From the NCBI GenBank assembly GCA_016860685.1, contig BOJX01000031.1, positions 1-32,497 on the forward strand: a stretch of DNA of 32,497 nt, given 5' to 3'. The stretch is from Planctomycetota bacterium (lineage in GTDB: Bacteria > Planctomycetota > Phycisphaerae > UBA1845). Positions 16,243 through 25,864 of the stretch are shown in pieces. Position numbers and translations under genes: made by a program. Position 1 is the first letter of the stretch, and every line of letters begins with the position of its first letter. The notes below the pieces were generated by a model. That model was not told the origin of the DNA. It ran no database searches and saw only the letters and a list, made by a program, of their open reading frames with translations.

Positions 16243-19200
16243 TTACCTCGACCCTCCGCGTTTCGCTTCGATTGTGTATGTTCCGGATTGCAATTCGTAG
16301 ACAGCGGCCGCGCCGGCTTTGCGGAGGAATTTGGCGCCGCGGACTTTGTCCAGCGGTTGTCCATCCTCGTTGACGCTGGCGGGATCGTCGGTGGGGACGA
16401 ACACGGTTGCGGTCACGTTCGGCGGGATCAACGCCGACATGCGGAACAGGCCCGGTTCGAGCTGCCAGGCGATGCCGATGCGTCCGCGGATCGACGTGTA
16501 GGCGCCGCGTGCCCAGGTGAGGCCCGGTCCCGGTTGCGGGCGGAGGATCACGCGGGAGAAGCCGGGCGCGGACGGATCGGGCTGGATGCCGATGATCGTC
16601 TTCATCATCCACTCCCCCACCGATCCGATCGCGTAATGCGCGAAGGAGTTCATGCCCGGATCCTGAAACCCGCGCCCTTCGACGTAGCCGTCCCAGCGCT
16701 CCCAGACCGTCGTCGCGCCGTGGTCGATCGCATAGCCCCACGACGGCATCTTGCGGTTGAGCACGAGGCGGTAGGCCTCGCTGTTGTAGCCGCGGTTCGT
16801 CAGTTCGAGCATGAGCGGGACGGTCGAGTGAAACCCGGTGGAGATCTGCCCGCCGTAAGGCTCGAAGCGCTCGACCATCCGTGCGGCGGCGCGGGGTTGA
16901 AGCGCGGCGGGGAGGAGGTCGAAGTTCAACGCGAGGGCGTAGCCGGCCTGGGTGTCGCCTTCGATGCGGCCCTCGGGGGTGACGTAGGCCTTGTTGAAAG
17001 CGTCGCGAATGTCGGCGGCGAGCTTCTCGTACTTTGCGGCGTCGTCGGTTTTTCCGAGGACGCGGGCCATCTTCGAAAGAAGCTGCGTCGAGCGGGCAAA
17101 GAACATCGTGGCGAAGACCTCCTTCGGGACTTCCGCGCCCTTCGCCGGCCAGCCTTCGAGGCGGAGGGTGTCGGCGTTGAGCCAGTCTCCGTAGTCGTTG
17201 TGTCGGGCGTTCTTCCAGAGCAGGTCGGGGTTCTTCGAGCGGATCCACTCGACCCACTTCACGGCCGCCGGGTATTGCGCTTCGAGGAGGCGGCGGTCGC
17301 CGTAGAACTCCCACGCCGTCCAGGGGACGAAGACGCCGGCGTCGCCCCACGCGGGGACTCCCGAGACGCGGACGTTCGAGTCATACGGATTCGGAGAAAA
17401 GTCGGCGAAGCGGCCGTCGTCGGCCTGGGCGTCGCGCGTGTCGGGCAGCCACTTGGTGAAGAACGCGGCCATGTTCATGTTGAAGCACGCGGTCGGGGCG
17501 AAGGCGAGGATGTCGCCCATCCAGCCGCAGCGTTCATCGCGCTGGGGGCAGTCGGTGGGGGTGCTGTGGAGGTTCGACCGCTGCGTCCAGAGGATGTTGC
17601 TCCAGAGTTTGTTGAGCAGCGGTTCGGAGCATTCGAACTCGCTCGTCTCAGGCGCGGCGGAGTGCAGAACGCGGGCGACGAGCTGATCCTTCGAGGGGGC
17701 GCTGGGAAGTCCGGCGACCTCGACGTAGCGGAAACCGTGATAGGTGAAGCGCGGTTCAAAAACCTCTTCCGCGCCGCCCTTGAGGATGAGGCGGTCAGTC
17801 TGGGCGGCGCCGCGGAGGTTGGCGGTGTAGATCGTGCCGTCGGGGTTGAGCACTTCGGCGTGGCGCAGGGTTACGGTCGTTCCGGCGTCGCCGGTGACAC
17901 GAAGACGGCACCAACCGACCAGATTCTGCCCGAGGTCGAAAACGTATACGCCGGGCTTCGGCTCCGCGAGGGAGGCGGCGGCGCGGTCGCGCGTGACGCG
18001 GATCGGCTCGTTCGGCTGGGCGACGAGGGCGGCGGAGGGCGCGGGCCGGACCTGCGCGGGCCCCCACGCGGCGTCGTCGAAACCGGGCTTGTCCCAGCCG
18101 GGGAGTTCGCGTCGGGCGTCGTAGGTCTCGCCGTCCATCAGATCGTTGGCGCGGATCGGACCGTCGAGCGTGGTCTTCCACGATGCGTCGGAGACGATCG
18201 TCTGCCGCGACCCGTCGGGGTGCTGGAGTTCAAGCTTCAGCAGGAGCGCGGGGAGCCGGCCGTAGATGGCGCGCGGCGGACCGCCGGGGACGAGACCGGT
18301 CAACCCGATCTCGCCCGCGTACCACCCATCGCCGAGGGTGGCGCCGATGACATTCTCCCCCTGGCGCAGCAGCGCGGTGACGTCATACGCCTGGTACTGC
18401 ACGCGCTGGTGATAGTCGGTCCACTCGGGGGCGAGCTGGTGATCGCCGACGCGCTGCCCGTTGATGCGCAGCTCGTACAACCCCAGCGCCGTGGCGTAGA
18501 CGATCGCCCGCGCCGGCGCGGCGGACGCCGTGAATCCCTTGCGCAACATCGGAGCCGGGAGCGGATCATACCCGCGGCGCTTGTGAGAGGTGCGGTCGCC
18601 GTCGGTGAGGTTCTTCGTGGACCAGTCGTTGTGCTCGATGCTGTCCTTCGCCGTCACGGGTTTGCCGAGCGACACAATCTTGTCACCGTCGAGCACATCC
18701 ATCTCGGCGAGCGCCGCGGCGAAGGTTCCCGGGTTGCGTTCGCCGAGCTGCGCGACGTCGAGGCGGACGTAGCGGGCGGTGACGGGCGGGAAGCGGTGGG
18801 TGACGGCGTTCTCGCCGGGGCTGGGCTGCGGGACGGCGGTCAGGTCGGCGACGACCGCGGCGCCGGCGGCATCCTCCGCGTCTCCGACGAGGACGCGGTA
18901 TTTTACGGGGAACATCAATCCGGGCACGTCCGCGCTCCAGTCATGCGGACGGGCGGGGTGGAGCGTCACGGCGTCAAAGCGCGTCGGGGCGCCGAGGTCG
19001 ATCTGAACCCACTTGGGGTCATCGGCGCGGTTCGACAGCTCGGTATGATATCCGTTGTGGGCGGGCGTGACGGGCGGCGGCGGTGCGGCGTCGCCGATCC
19101 ACTGCGCTCCGCTCCAGTCCGCTTCATTCAGCAAGCCGACCGCCCACCACGAAGGCTCGCTGAAGGCGGAGGGGTGATCGGCTTGATCCCAGATGCGGAC

Positions 19201-19563
19201 CTTCCAAGTCGCGCGCTGCATCGCGGCGAGCGGTTTTCCGGCGTACTCGATGTGGACGGTTTCGGCGGACGCGACTTTTCCAGAGTCCCAGAGATTTCCC
19301 TCGCCGCGTGCGAGCGTCTCCGCGTCCGTCGCCACAAGGATGTGGTAGGCCGTCTGCTTCAAGGCTCGCGCGTCGGTGTTGACGGGTTTGAGGATCCACG
19401 AAAGCCGCGGGCGGGCGGCATCGACGCACAACGGACGATCGAGATACTCGCATCGGAGTTCGACGGGCGTGATCGCCGCCTCCTGCGCCGCGCTCGCCGC
19501 CGGCGCCGCCAGCATCAGGACTCCGCACACGCTTGCCCAATTCACCGTGTTATGTGTGAACAT
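16243..19563 (-). CDS. Secreted alpha-L-rhamnosidase (GH78) with inserted discoidin-like domain
   Basis: The 1106-aa exported enzyme cleaves terminal alpha-L-rhamnose from glycosides or polysaccharides. ATG 19563 has a strong RBS (AGGAGGA) and starts a signal peptide ending near PAASAA. The N-terminal beta domain (about 30-155: PRLSWIL, YHILVA, WKVRIWDQ) is split from the next by an F5/8-type C-like module at about 160-300 (WVQIDLGAPTRFDAVTLHPA, ARYVRLDVAQLG). This is followed by the rhamnosidase beta-sandwich domains (LYELRINGQRVGDHQLAPEW, GDGWYAGEIG) and the alpha/alpha-barrel with the acidic signature STPTDCPQRDERCGWMGD (667-684). A C-terminal beta domain ends the protein. The longer frame to 19755 is rejected as lacking a signal peptide. 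The substrate is probably algal or plant polysaccharide; no other carbohydrate genes flank it. Confidence 0.93.
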   Translation of the reverse strand: MFTHNTVNWASVCGVLMLAAPAASAAQEAAITPVELRCEYLDRPLCVDAARPRLSWILKPVNTDARALKQTAYHILVATDAETLARGEGNLWDSGKVASAETVHIEYAGKPLAAMQRATWKVRIWDQADHPSAFSEPSWWAVGLLNEADWSGAQWIGDAAPPPPVTPAHNGYHTELSNRADDPKWVQIDLGAPTRFDAVTLHPARPHDWSADVPGLMFPVKYRVLVGDAEDAAGAAVVADLTAVPQPSPGENAVTHRFPPVTARYVRLDVAQLGERNPGTFAAALAEMDVLDGDKIVSLGKPVTAKDSIEHNDWSTKNLTDGDRTSHKRRGYDPLPAPMLRKGFTASAAPARAIVYATALGLYELRINGQRVGDHQLAPEWTDYHQRVQYQAYDVTALLRQGENVIGATLGDGWYAGEIGLTGLVPGGPPRAIYGRLPALLLKLELQHPDGSRQTIVSDASWKTTLDGPIRANDLMDGETYDARRELPGWDKPGFDDAAWGPAQVRPAPSAALVAQPNEPIRVTRDRAAASLAEPKPGVYVFDLGQNLVGWCRLRVTGDAGTTVTLRHAEVLNPDGTIYTANLRGAAQTDRLILKGGAEEVFEPRFTYHGFRYVEVAGLPSAPSKDQLVARVLHSAAPETSEFECSEPLLNKLWSNILWTQRSNLHSTPTDCPQRDERCGWMGDILAFAPTACFNMNMAAFFTKWLPDTRDAQADDGRFADFSPNPYDSNVRVSGVPAWGDAGVFVPWTAWEFYGDRRLLEAQYPAAVKWVEWIRSKNPDLLWKNARHNDYGDWLNADTLRLEGWPAKGAEVPKEVFATMFFARSTQLLSKMARVLGKTDDAAKYEKLAADIRDAFNKAYVTPEGRIEGDTQAGYALALNFDLLPAALQPRAAARMVERFEPYGGQISTGFHSTVPLMLELTNRGYNSEAYRLVLNRKMPSWGYAIDHGATTVWERWDGYVEGRGFQDPGMNSFAHYAIGSVGEWMMKTIIGIQPDPSAPGFSRVILRPQPGPGLTWARGAYTSIRGRIGIAWQLEPGLFRMSALIPPNVTATVFVPTDDPASVNEDGQPLDKVRGAKFLRKAGAAAVYELQSGTYTIEAKRGGSR

Positions 19564-19850
19564 ACCGGTTCCTCCTGGCGGACAGTGTGCCGCAGGATCG
19601 ACCGCCGGTACAGAGGGCGGATGTTCGGCTGCGAGGACCGACGTCGAACTCGTGAGGGTCGGCTCCTTGCGGTCGCGCGGGCAACTTCGATAATCCGTCG
19701 TGCAGCGCCCTTGATGGGAGGAGGCGTCTGCCGGCGCGGCGGCCCAACCGAACACCGCCGAGTTCGACGCGGCTTGCGATCATCATCGGCGTGACTCAAA
19801 TGCGCGACGGGGCGGCGCGTCGAGTGTCCCTTCACCTGGAGCGACCCTGC

Positions 19851-22838
19851 ATGGACGCCATCTTCATCATCGTGGCGGTGTCGAGCCTGCTACAGCTTGC
19901 CGCCCTGGTCTTCGCCCTGCGTCTGATTCCGCTGACGAAGGTCCGCGCGGCGTGGATCCTGCTGTCGGTGACGTTCGGGCTGATGCTTCTTCGGCGCGTG
20001 CTTTCGTTGATCGAGATCGTGATGCCCGAGGTCCGGGCGGTGACGAAGGGACTGCCGAGCGAACTGGTGGCGCTGACGATTTCGATCCTGCTGGTGCTGA
20101 GCATGTGGCAGGTGCGGGAGATGTTCCTGGCGTGGCAGCGCGACCGCGAGGCGCGGCGGATGACCGAGGCGCGGCTGGCGGCGGTGTTCGAGAACGTTCC
20201 CTTTGAGATCTGGGTGAGTGATGAGCACGGGCGTCCGGTGTACCGGAATCCGGTGTTCCTGCGTCACTGGCCTCCGACCTCGCCGTCGTCGTCCGGGTCG
20301 CCGGGTTTTCCCGAGCCGCTGGCCGGGTGGTACGCGGACGCCTGCCGGCGCGCCGCCTCCGGCGCGGTGTCGGGCGAGGTGCGGTATGCGGAAGGGGATC
20401 GGGAGCGATGCGTGTACCTGGTGGTGGCGCCGGTGCGGGACGGCGACCGCTTCGAGGGGACGGTGGCGGTCAGTCTGGATGTCACGGAGCAGAAACGGGT
20501 CGAGGATGAACTGCGCATGAGCCGTCAGCGGCTGGCGGACGTGGCGGCGCATTCTCCGGGCATGCTCTTCGAGACGGTGCTCAAACCGGACGGGACGTTC
20601 TACCTGTCGTATGCGTCGCAGCGATCGCGGGATCTGCTGGGCGTCGAACCCGAGGCGCTGATCGGTCCTTCGTTCGATCCTTTCAGCTTGGTGACCGATC
20701 AGGATCGCACGATGGCGCGAGCATCGATCGCACAATCCGCGCGGACGCTCGACCCGTTTCAGCACGAAGTCCGGGTCCACCGGTTCGACGGGCGGACGAT
20801 CTGGCTGCGGTCGATCGCGGCGCCGCGCCGGCTGGACAACGGCGACACGGTGTGGACCGGGATCACGATGGACATCACGGACATGAAGGCGGCGGAGCAG
20901 CGCGTGGCGGAAAGCGAGCAGCTTCTGTCCGGGATCATCCGCTCGGCGATGGACGCGATCATCACGATCAACGCGGATCAGCGCATCATCCAGTTCAATG
21001 CGGCGGCGGAGGCGATCTTCCGCTGCGCGGTCGAGGACGCGATCGGCAAACCGATCGAGGCCTTCATTCCCGCGCGATACCGTCCGAATCATCGACGGCA
21101 CGTCGAAGAGTTCGGGCGGACGGGGCAGATGTCGCGGAGGATGGGCGGCGCACGGACCCTCAGCGCCCTGCGCCTGGACGGCGAGGAGTTTCCGATCGAG
21201 GCGTCGATCTCGCGCGTGGAGGTCAGCGGGCGGGATCTTTTCACGATCATTCTGCGCGACATCACTGAGCGGATCGCCGGCGAGCACGCCTTACGCGAGA
21301 GCGAACGCGCGATGCGCACGCTTCTGGGCAATCTTCCGGGGATGGTCTACCGCTGCCGCAACGACCGGGACTGGACCCTCGAGTTCGTCAGCGACGGGGG
21401 TGCGGAGCTGACGGGGTGTGATCTGGAGGACTTGCGCGGCGGGCGGGTGCGGATCGGGCGCGATCTGATTCACGAAGGCGATCGCGACCGGGTCTGGGAG
21501 GACGTCCAGCAAGCGTTGGGGGAACGCCGGCCGTTTCAGATTGAGTACCGGATCGTTCGCCCGGACGGCCGGCTGCGATGGGTCTGGGAGCGGGGGCAGG
21601 GGGTGTTCAATGAACGCGGGGACGTCCTGGCGCTGGAAGGCTTCATGACGGACATCACGGAGCGGCGCTTCGCGGAGAACGCCCTGCGGGAAAGCGAGGC
21701 GAGGCTTCAGGCAATCCTCAGTCATGCGCCCAACGTCGCGATCCAGATCTTCGATCGTCAGGGGCGGGTTCTGTTCTGGAACCGGGCGGCGGAGCGCCTT
21801 TTCGGATTCACGCAGGAAGAGGCCGTCGGCCGGACGCTGGACCAACTGATTCTGGACCCCGCCGGCGCTTCGGAGTTTCTAAAGCGGATCGATCATATTG
21901 CGCGGACGGGAGAACACGTTCCGCCGGCGGACTGGAGATTCACTGCGAAGGACGGGACGTGCGGCGTGGTTTACTCGGGGGTTTTTCCGATCGGTTTCGA
22001 TCAGGATCGTCAGGCCTACGTCTGCATGGACATCGACATCACGGCGCGTCGCCGCGCGGAGGACGCGTTGCGCGCCGCGAACGAGCGGCTGGAGGACCGG
22101 GTGCGGGAGCGGACGGCGCAGCTCGAGGAGACGAACGCGGAGCTGGAGGCGTTCACGTACTCGGTGTCGCACGACCTGCGGGCGCCGGTCCGCCACATCA
22201 GTTCGTACGCGCGGATTCTCCTGGAGGAGCACGGCGCGGAATTCACGGGGGACGCGAAGCAGTGCGCGTTGTCGATCCTTACATCGTCGAAGAAGCTCGG
22301 ACGCCTGATTGATGATCTTCTGGATTTCTCGCGTCTCGGGCGTCAGGCGGTTCGGCGCGAGGCGGTGGACGTGGCGGCGATGGTGGACGAAGTGTGGCGC
22401 GAGGTCATGAAGCTGTATCCGGAGGGAGCGCCCCGGCTGATCGTGGGCGACCTTCCGCCGGCGTGGGCGGATCCGGGTCTGCTGCGGCACGTCTGGTTCA
22501 ACCTGCTGGAGAACGCCGCGAAGTACAGCGCGGGCCGTTCCGAGGCTGTCGTGCGCGTCACCGCATTCGACAGGGGCGTCGAACGCTGGTACGCTGTGTC
22601 GGACAACGGCGTGGGTTTCGACGCGCGGTACGCGGACAAGCTTTTCGGCGTTTTCCAGCGGCTGCATCGGGAAGAGGACTTTCCCGGAACCGGCGTGGGG
22701 TTGGCGCTGGTCCGGCGCATCGTGCAGAAGCACGGCGGCGAAGTCGCCGCCGAGGGACGACTCGATCAGGGGGCGACTTTCTCCTTCCACCTCCCGGAGA
22801 ACAGGAATGAGCCTGCCGACGGAGATTCTGCTCGTTGA
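19851..22838 (+). CDS. Membrane multi-PAS sensor histidine kinase
   Basis: The 995-aa kinase starts at ATG 19851 (GGAG upstream). A GTG at 19791 would add 20 residues before the first membrane helix. Three N-terminal helices (about 4-26, 34-56, 70-88) form a small membrane sensor with almost no outside loop. Then come five PAS-like domains (about 105-215, 230-348, 358-475, 490-605, 618-735), most ending in DIT-type motifs, a coiled coil (736-765) and the kinase core: phospho-acceptor H774 in FTYSVSHDLRAPVRHI, N-box LENAAKYS, SDNGVGFD and GTGVGLALV. The SVSHDLRAPVR H-box is the phytochrome-like kind, usually paired with Rcp1-like receivers, and just such a receiver overlaps its 3' end by 32 bp. 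Ligands of the PAS domains cannot be read from sequence. Confidence 0.93.
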   Translation: MDAIFIIVAVSSLLQLAALVFALRLIPLTKVRAAWILLSVTFGLMLLRRVLSLIEIVMPEVRAVTKGLPSELVALTISILLVLSMWQVREMFLAWQRDREARRMTEARLAAVFENVPFEIWVSDEHGRPVYRNPVFLRHWPPTSPSSSGSPGFPEPLAGWYADACRRAASGAVSGEVRYAEGDRERCVYLVVAPVRDGDRFEGTVAVSLDVTEQKRVEDELRMSRQRLADVAAHSPGMLFETVLKPDGTFYLSYASQRSRDLLGVEPEALIGPSFDPFSLVTDQDRTMARASIAQSARTLDPFQHEVRVHRFDGRTIWLRSIAAPRRLDNGDTVWTGITMDITDMKAAEQRVAESEQLLSGIIRSAMDAIITINADQRIIQFNAAAEAIFRCAVEDAIGKPIEAFIPARYRPNHRRHVEEFGRTGQMSRRMGGARTLSALRLDGEEFPIEASISRVEVSGRDLFTIILRDITERIAGEHALRESERAMRTLLGNLPGMVYRCRNDRDWTLEFVSDGGAELTGCDLEDLRGGRVRIGRDLIHEGDRDRVWEDVQQALGERRPFQIEYRIVRPDGRLRWVWERGQGVFNERGDVLALEGFMTDITERRFAENALRESEARLQAILSHAPNVAIQIFDRQGRVLFWNRAAERLFGFTQEEAVGRTLDQLILDPAGASEFLKRIDHIARTGEHVPPADWRFTAKDGTCGVVYSGVFPIGFDQDRQAYVCMDIDITARRRAEDALRAANERLEDRVRERTAQLEETNAELEAFTYSVSHDLRAPVRHISSYARILLEEHGAEFTGDAKQCALSILTSSKKLGRLIDDLLDFSRLGRQAVRREAVDVAAMVDEVWREVMKLYPEGAPRLIVGDLPPAWADPGLLRHVWFNLLENAAKYSAGRSEAVVRVTAFDRGVERWYAVSDNGVGFDARYADKLFGVFQRLHREEDFPGTGVGLALVRRIVQKHGGEVAAEGRLDQGATFSFHLPENRNEPADGDSAR

Positions 22839-23238
22839 GGACGATCCGAACGACGTGGACCTGACGCTCCGCGTATTCCGGAATCACCAGTTGGCGAACC
22901 GCATCCGGGTGTTCCGCGACGGGGCGGAGGTCGTCGAGTACCTGCTGCCCGAGGATCGTAACCAGCCGGTGGACGTGCCGAGGTTCATTCTGCTGGACTT
23001 GAAGCTTCCGAAGATCAGCGGATTGGACGTGTTGCGGCGGATTCGATCCGACGAGCGGACGCGCACGATCCCGGTGGTGATGCTGACGTCGTCGCGTCAG
23101 ATCCCCGACATCCGAGAGGCTTACGCCCTCGGGGTCAACAGTTACCTCTGCAAACCGGTCGAGTTCGACGCCTTCGCGGAAGTCGTGCGGCAGCTCGGGA
23201 TGTACTGGATGCTTCTGAACGAACCGCCGACGTCGTGA
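22807..23238 (+). CDS. Rcp1-like single-domain response regulator
   Basis: The 143-aa protein is a lone receiver domain: acidic pocket VEDDPND (E11-D13), phospho-acceptor D64 in ILLDLKLPKISG, Thr94 in VMLTSS and Lys116 in LCKPVEF. It has no output domain. It belongs to the Rcp1-type receivers that accept phosphate from phytochrome-like kinases, matching the kinase whose 3' end it overlaps. Its ATG has the RBS GGAGAACAGGA within the kinase gene, so the two are translationally coupled. It probably acts as a phosphate shuttle or by protein contact. Confidence 0.92.
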   Translation: MSLPTEILLVEDDPNDVDLTLRVFRNHQLANRIRVFRDGAEVVEYLLPEDRNQPVDVPRFILLDLKLPKISGLDVLRRIRSDERTRTIPVVMLTSSRQIPDIREAYALGVNSYLCKPVEFDAFAEVVRQLGMYWMLLNEPPTS

Positions 23239-23312
23239 TCGCGGCCCGCGTCGGAATTGCGAACCGGGGGTTGGACGCTTGCGCCCGCCTGTGAGCGGGC
23301 AGGGAGGTCATC

Positions 23313-24875
23313 TTGGCCGGACCCGTCAAGGTTGTCATTGTCGAAGACAACGCCAACGACGTGGACTTGTGTCTGCGCGAGCTGCGGCGCTCCGGGTTCA
23401 CCGTGAATCATCGGGTCGTCGATCAGGAGGCTTCGTTGCGCGAGGCGCTGGGCGGGGCGGACTGGGACGTGGTCCTTTCGGATTACACGCTGCCGCGCTT
23501 CAGCGCGATGGACGCGCTGAAGGTCGTGCGGGCTCACCGACCTGAGATTCCCTTCATCATCGTGACGGGGACGATCGACGAGGAGTCGGCGGTCAACTGC
23601 CTGAAGCGCGGCGCCGACAACTACGTCCTGAAATCCAACCTGGCGCGCCTCGGTCCGGCGGTCGAGCAATCGCTGCGGATGCGCGCCGAGTGGCGGCAGC
23701 AGCGATTGCTGAAGGCGCAACTGCGCGAAGCCCAGAAGATGGAGGCGGTCGGCCAGCTCGCCACGGGCATCGCCCACGATTTCAACAACCTGCTGACGGC
23801 GATCCAGGGATATCTCCAGCTCGCCCGGATGCACGCGCCCGCGGGAAGTCCGATCGAGGACGCCCTGTCGGGCATCGCGCAGGCGTGCCAGAACGGCGTG
23901 GATCTGACGCGATCGTTGCTGCGGTTCAGTCGGCGCGGCGAGGCGATATACGCGCCGGTGGACGTCGTCCACCTCGTCGACGAAAGCGCCCGGCTTTTCC
24001 GGCATATCCTTCCGGCGTCGATCGAGATCCGGGCGAATCTGCCCGAAGGGCGAAGCCTCTGGGTTCACGGGGATGCGACCCAGATGCAACAGGTGCTCAT
24101 GAACCTCGCGGTCAACGCCCGCGATGCGATGCCCGGCGGCGGAACGCTGACGTTCTCCGTGGCGGAGATGTCCGCCGTGACGCCGCGACCGGCGGCGCTG
24201 CGCGCCCGCGAGGTCGAGGATGATGCGATCCTGCTGACCGTCGAGGACACCGGTCACGGGATGAGCGAAGACGTCCGGCGTCAGGTGTTCGATCCGTTCT
24301 TCACGACCAAACCGCGCGGTCAGGGCACGGGGCTGGGGCTTCCGATGGCGCAAGGCGTCATTCTGGACCACAGCGGGTGGATCGACGTCGAGTCCGAACC
24401 GGGGCGGGGGACGCGTTTCCTGATCCTGCTGCCGGCGTGGAAACCGGTGGCGGAACCCGCGAACGAGATCAACGGCGCCCGGGCGACGGAGTCGCTGCGG
24501 GCGAGCGTGTTGCTGCTTTGCCCGGACCGCCAGCATCGGGCGGTGATGGCGGAGACGCTGGTCAGCGCCGGATGCCGCGTGACGCAGGTGGACGGGATGC
24601 AGGACGCCGCGGCGGTTTGCGGCGGGGCGGGGCGGTCGTATGATCTGGTGGTGATTGACCCGGGTCACGGGGTCGCGTCGCGCCCCTCGCACGAGGAGCT
24701 CAGGCGCCTCTGCGGTCCCTGCCCGGTGATCCTGCTGAGGGATCCGGGGACGGAGGGAGTCCGGTCGCCGCAACCGAACGAGTATCCGCTGGATCGACCG
24801 TTCACGATGGGCGAATTCGTCGGCGCCGTTCGCCGCGCGATCCGGGCGGGAAACCAGGGAGACCGACCCCGATGA
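23313..24875 (+). CDS. Receiver-histidine kinase hybrid with degenerate C-terminal receiver
   Basis: The 520-aa soluble protein has three parts. Residues 5-120 are an intact receiver (EDNANDVDL; phospho-acceptor D57 in VLSDYTLPRFSAMDALK; Lys107 in YVLKS). Residues 140-375 are an NtrB-like kinase core: H155 in GIAHDFNNLLTAIQGYLQLA, NLAVNARDAMPGGG, VEDTGHGM and GTGLGLPMAQGVI. Residues 397-510 are receiver-like (VLLLCPDRQHRAV, YDLVVIDPGHG with D449), but the invariant Lys is Arg495 in LDRPF and the acidic pair is weak, so phosphotransfer there is doubtful. The start is TTG 23313 with RBS GGGAGG 5 nt upstream. Its stop overlaps the NarL gene (ATGA). The upstream receiver or kinase probably drives it, and it in turn phosphorylates the NarL-type protein. 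Confidence 0.88.
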   Translation: MAGPVKVVIVEDNANDVDLCLRELRRSGFTVNHRVVDQEASLREALGGADWDVVLSDYTLPRFSAMDALKVVRAHRPEIPFIIVTGTIDEESAVNCLKRGADNYVLKSNLARLGPAVEQSLRMRAEWRQQRLLKAQLREAQKMEAVGQLATGIAHDFNNLLTAIQGYLQLARMHAPAGSPIEDALSGIAQACQNGVDLTRSLLRFSRRGEAIYAPVDVVHLVDESARLFRHILPASIEIRANLPEGRSLWVHGDATQMQQVLMNLAVNARDAMPGGGTLTFSVAEMSAVTPRPAALRAREVEDDAILLTVEDTGHGMSEDVRRQVFDPFFTTKPRGQGTGLGLPMAQGVILDHSGWIDVESEPGRGTRFLILLPAWKPVAEPANEINGARATESLRASVLLLCPDRQHRAVMAETLVSAGCRVTQVDGMQDAAAVCGGAGRSYDLVVIDPGHGVASRPSHEELRRLCGPCPVILLRDPGTEGVRSPQPNEYPLDRPFTMGEFVGAVRRAIRAGNQGDRPR

Positions 24876-25525
24876 ATCCAATTCGCGTCCTCGTCGCCGA
24901 CGATCACACGCTGGTGAAGTCGATGCTGGCCGAGCGCCTCCAGCGCGAGCCCGACATCAAGGTGGTCGCCACCGCCGGGCGCGCCGATGAAGCGTTCGAT
25001 CTGGTGCTGGCGCATTCCCCGGACGTGGTGGTGATGGACATCGACATGCCAGGGCTGATCTGCTTCGACGCCGCCCGGCGCATGCTCGCCTCAAGGCCGA
25101 ACACACGAATCCTCTTCCTCAGCGCATTCACGCACGATCACTACATCGAGCAGGCGCTGGCGGTCGGCGCGCTCGGCTACATCACGAAGACGGAGCCGGC
25201 GGACACGATCATCAGCGCGGTGCGCAACGTGGCGAACAACCTCTCGTACTTCTCCGACGCGATCCGCGAGCGGATCGTGCAGGGATCCTCCGGTCTGAGC
25301 CTGGCGTCGCGCCCGCAAACCCGGGCGTCACAACTGACGCCGCGGGAGATCGAGGTGGTGCGCTACATCGCCCGCGGACTGTCGAAAAAAGAAATCGCCC
25401 AGCTCATGAACCTCAGCATCAAGACGGTGGACAAGCATACCTGCAACCTGATGGACAAACTCGACATCCACGACCGCGTCGAGTTGGCCCGCTTCGCGAT
25501 CCGCGAGGGACTTTCCGAGCCGTGA
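24872..25525 (+). CDS. NarL/FixJ-family response regulator
   Basis: The 217-aa regulator joins a receiver (VADDHTLVKSML; phospho-acceptor D56 in VVVMDIDMPG; Lys in GYITKTEPADTI) to a LuxR-type helix-turn-helix (LTPREIEVVRYIARGLSKKEIA, then LSIKTVDKHTCNLMDKLDI). It overlaps the hybrid kinase by 4 nt and is the only DNA-binding output of this four-gene cluster. Target promoters are unknown; I saw no obvious repeated binding motif in the window. Confidence 0.94.
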   Translation: MNPIRVLVADDHTLVKSMLAERLQREPDIKVVATAGRADEAFDLVLAHSPDVVVMDIDMPGLICFDAARRMLASRPNTRILFLSAFTHDHYIEQALAVGALGYITKTEPADTIISAVRNVANNLSYFSDAIRERIVQGSSGLSLASRPQTRASQLTPREIEVVRYIARGLSKKEIAQLMNLSIKTVDKHTCNLMDKLDIHDRVELARFAIREGLSEP

Positions 25526-25539
25526 CCGACCGCTGGACA

Positions 25540-25604
25540 TCGCCCCTCGTGCGAGCGCTCCGGTGAGCTGAGGACGTCGCATAATCCGGGGCGAGTCTTT
25601 TTTT
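25540..25604 (+). terminator. Possible terminator of the signalling operon
   Basis: A 7-bp arm TCGCCCC (25540-25546) pairs with GGGGCGA (25588-25594) around a 41-nt loop that contains a CTCG/CGAG hairpin. A run of seven T's ends at 25604. The large loop makes this moderate evidence only. The remaining 260 bp to the next gene hold no convincing ORF; a TATACT at 25682-25687 could be a -10 but lacks a good -35. Confidence 0.4.
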
Positions 25605-25864
25605 GAAACCTTGCGCGGATTTAACCAAGCCACGCTGGACACGCGCCGGGTTGTTCGTGGAAGCTGCCCTTCACGGACCGCTATACTTGTTGGACTCCCC
25701 GTGCTGGAGACGGTTACGGTCGGCGGCTTCCCTGTCGCCGGCGGGGAATTGACGCCGAAAGAGGTCGCATTGCATCGGAACAAGGGTCCGCAGCAAGCCG
25801 TGGCGGAACGCGGAAGCTTTCCGGGTGCTCCGGAACCACCTCGGCGGTCGTCTCGGATGGGTGC

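Noticed and set aside
16288..19794. 1168-codon plus-strand frame
   Set aside because: It is antisense to the GH78 rhamnosidase gene, with no signal, RBS or domain of its own.
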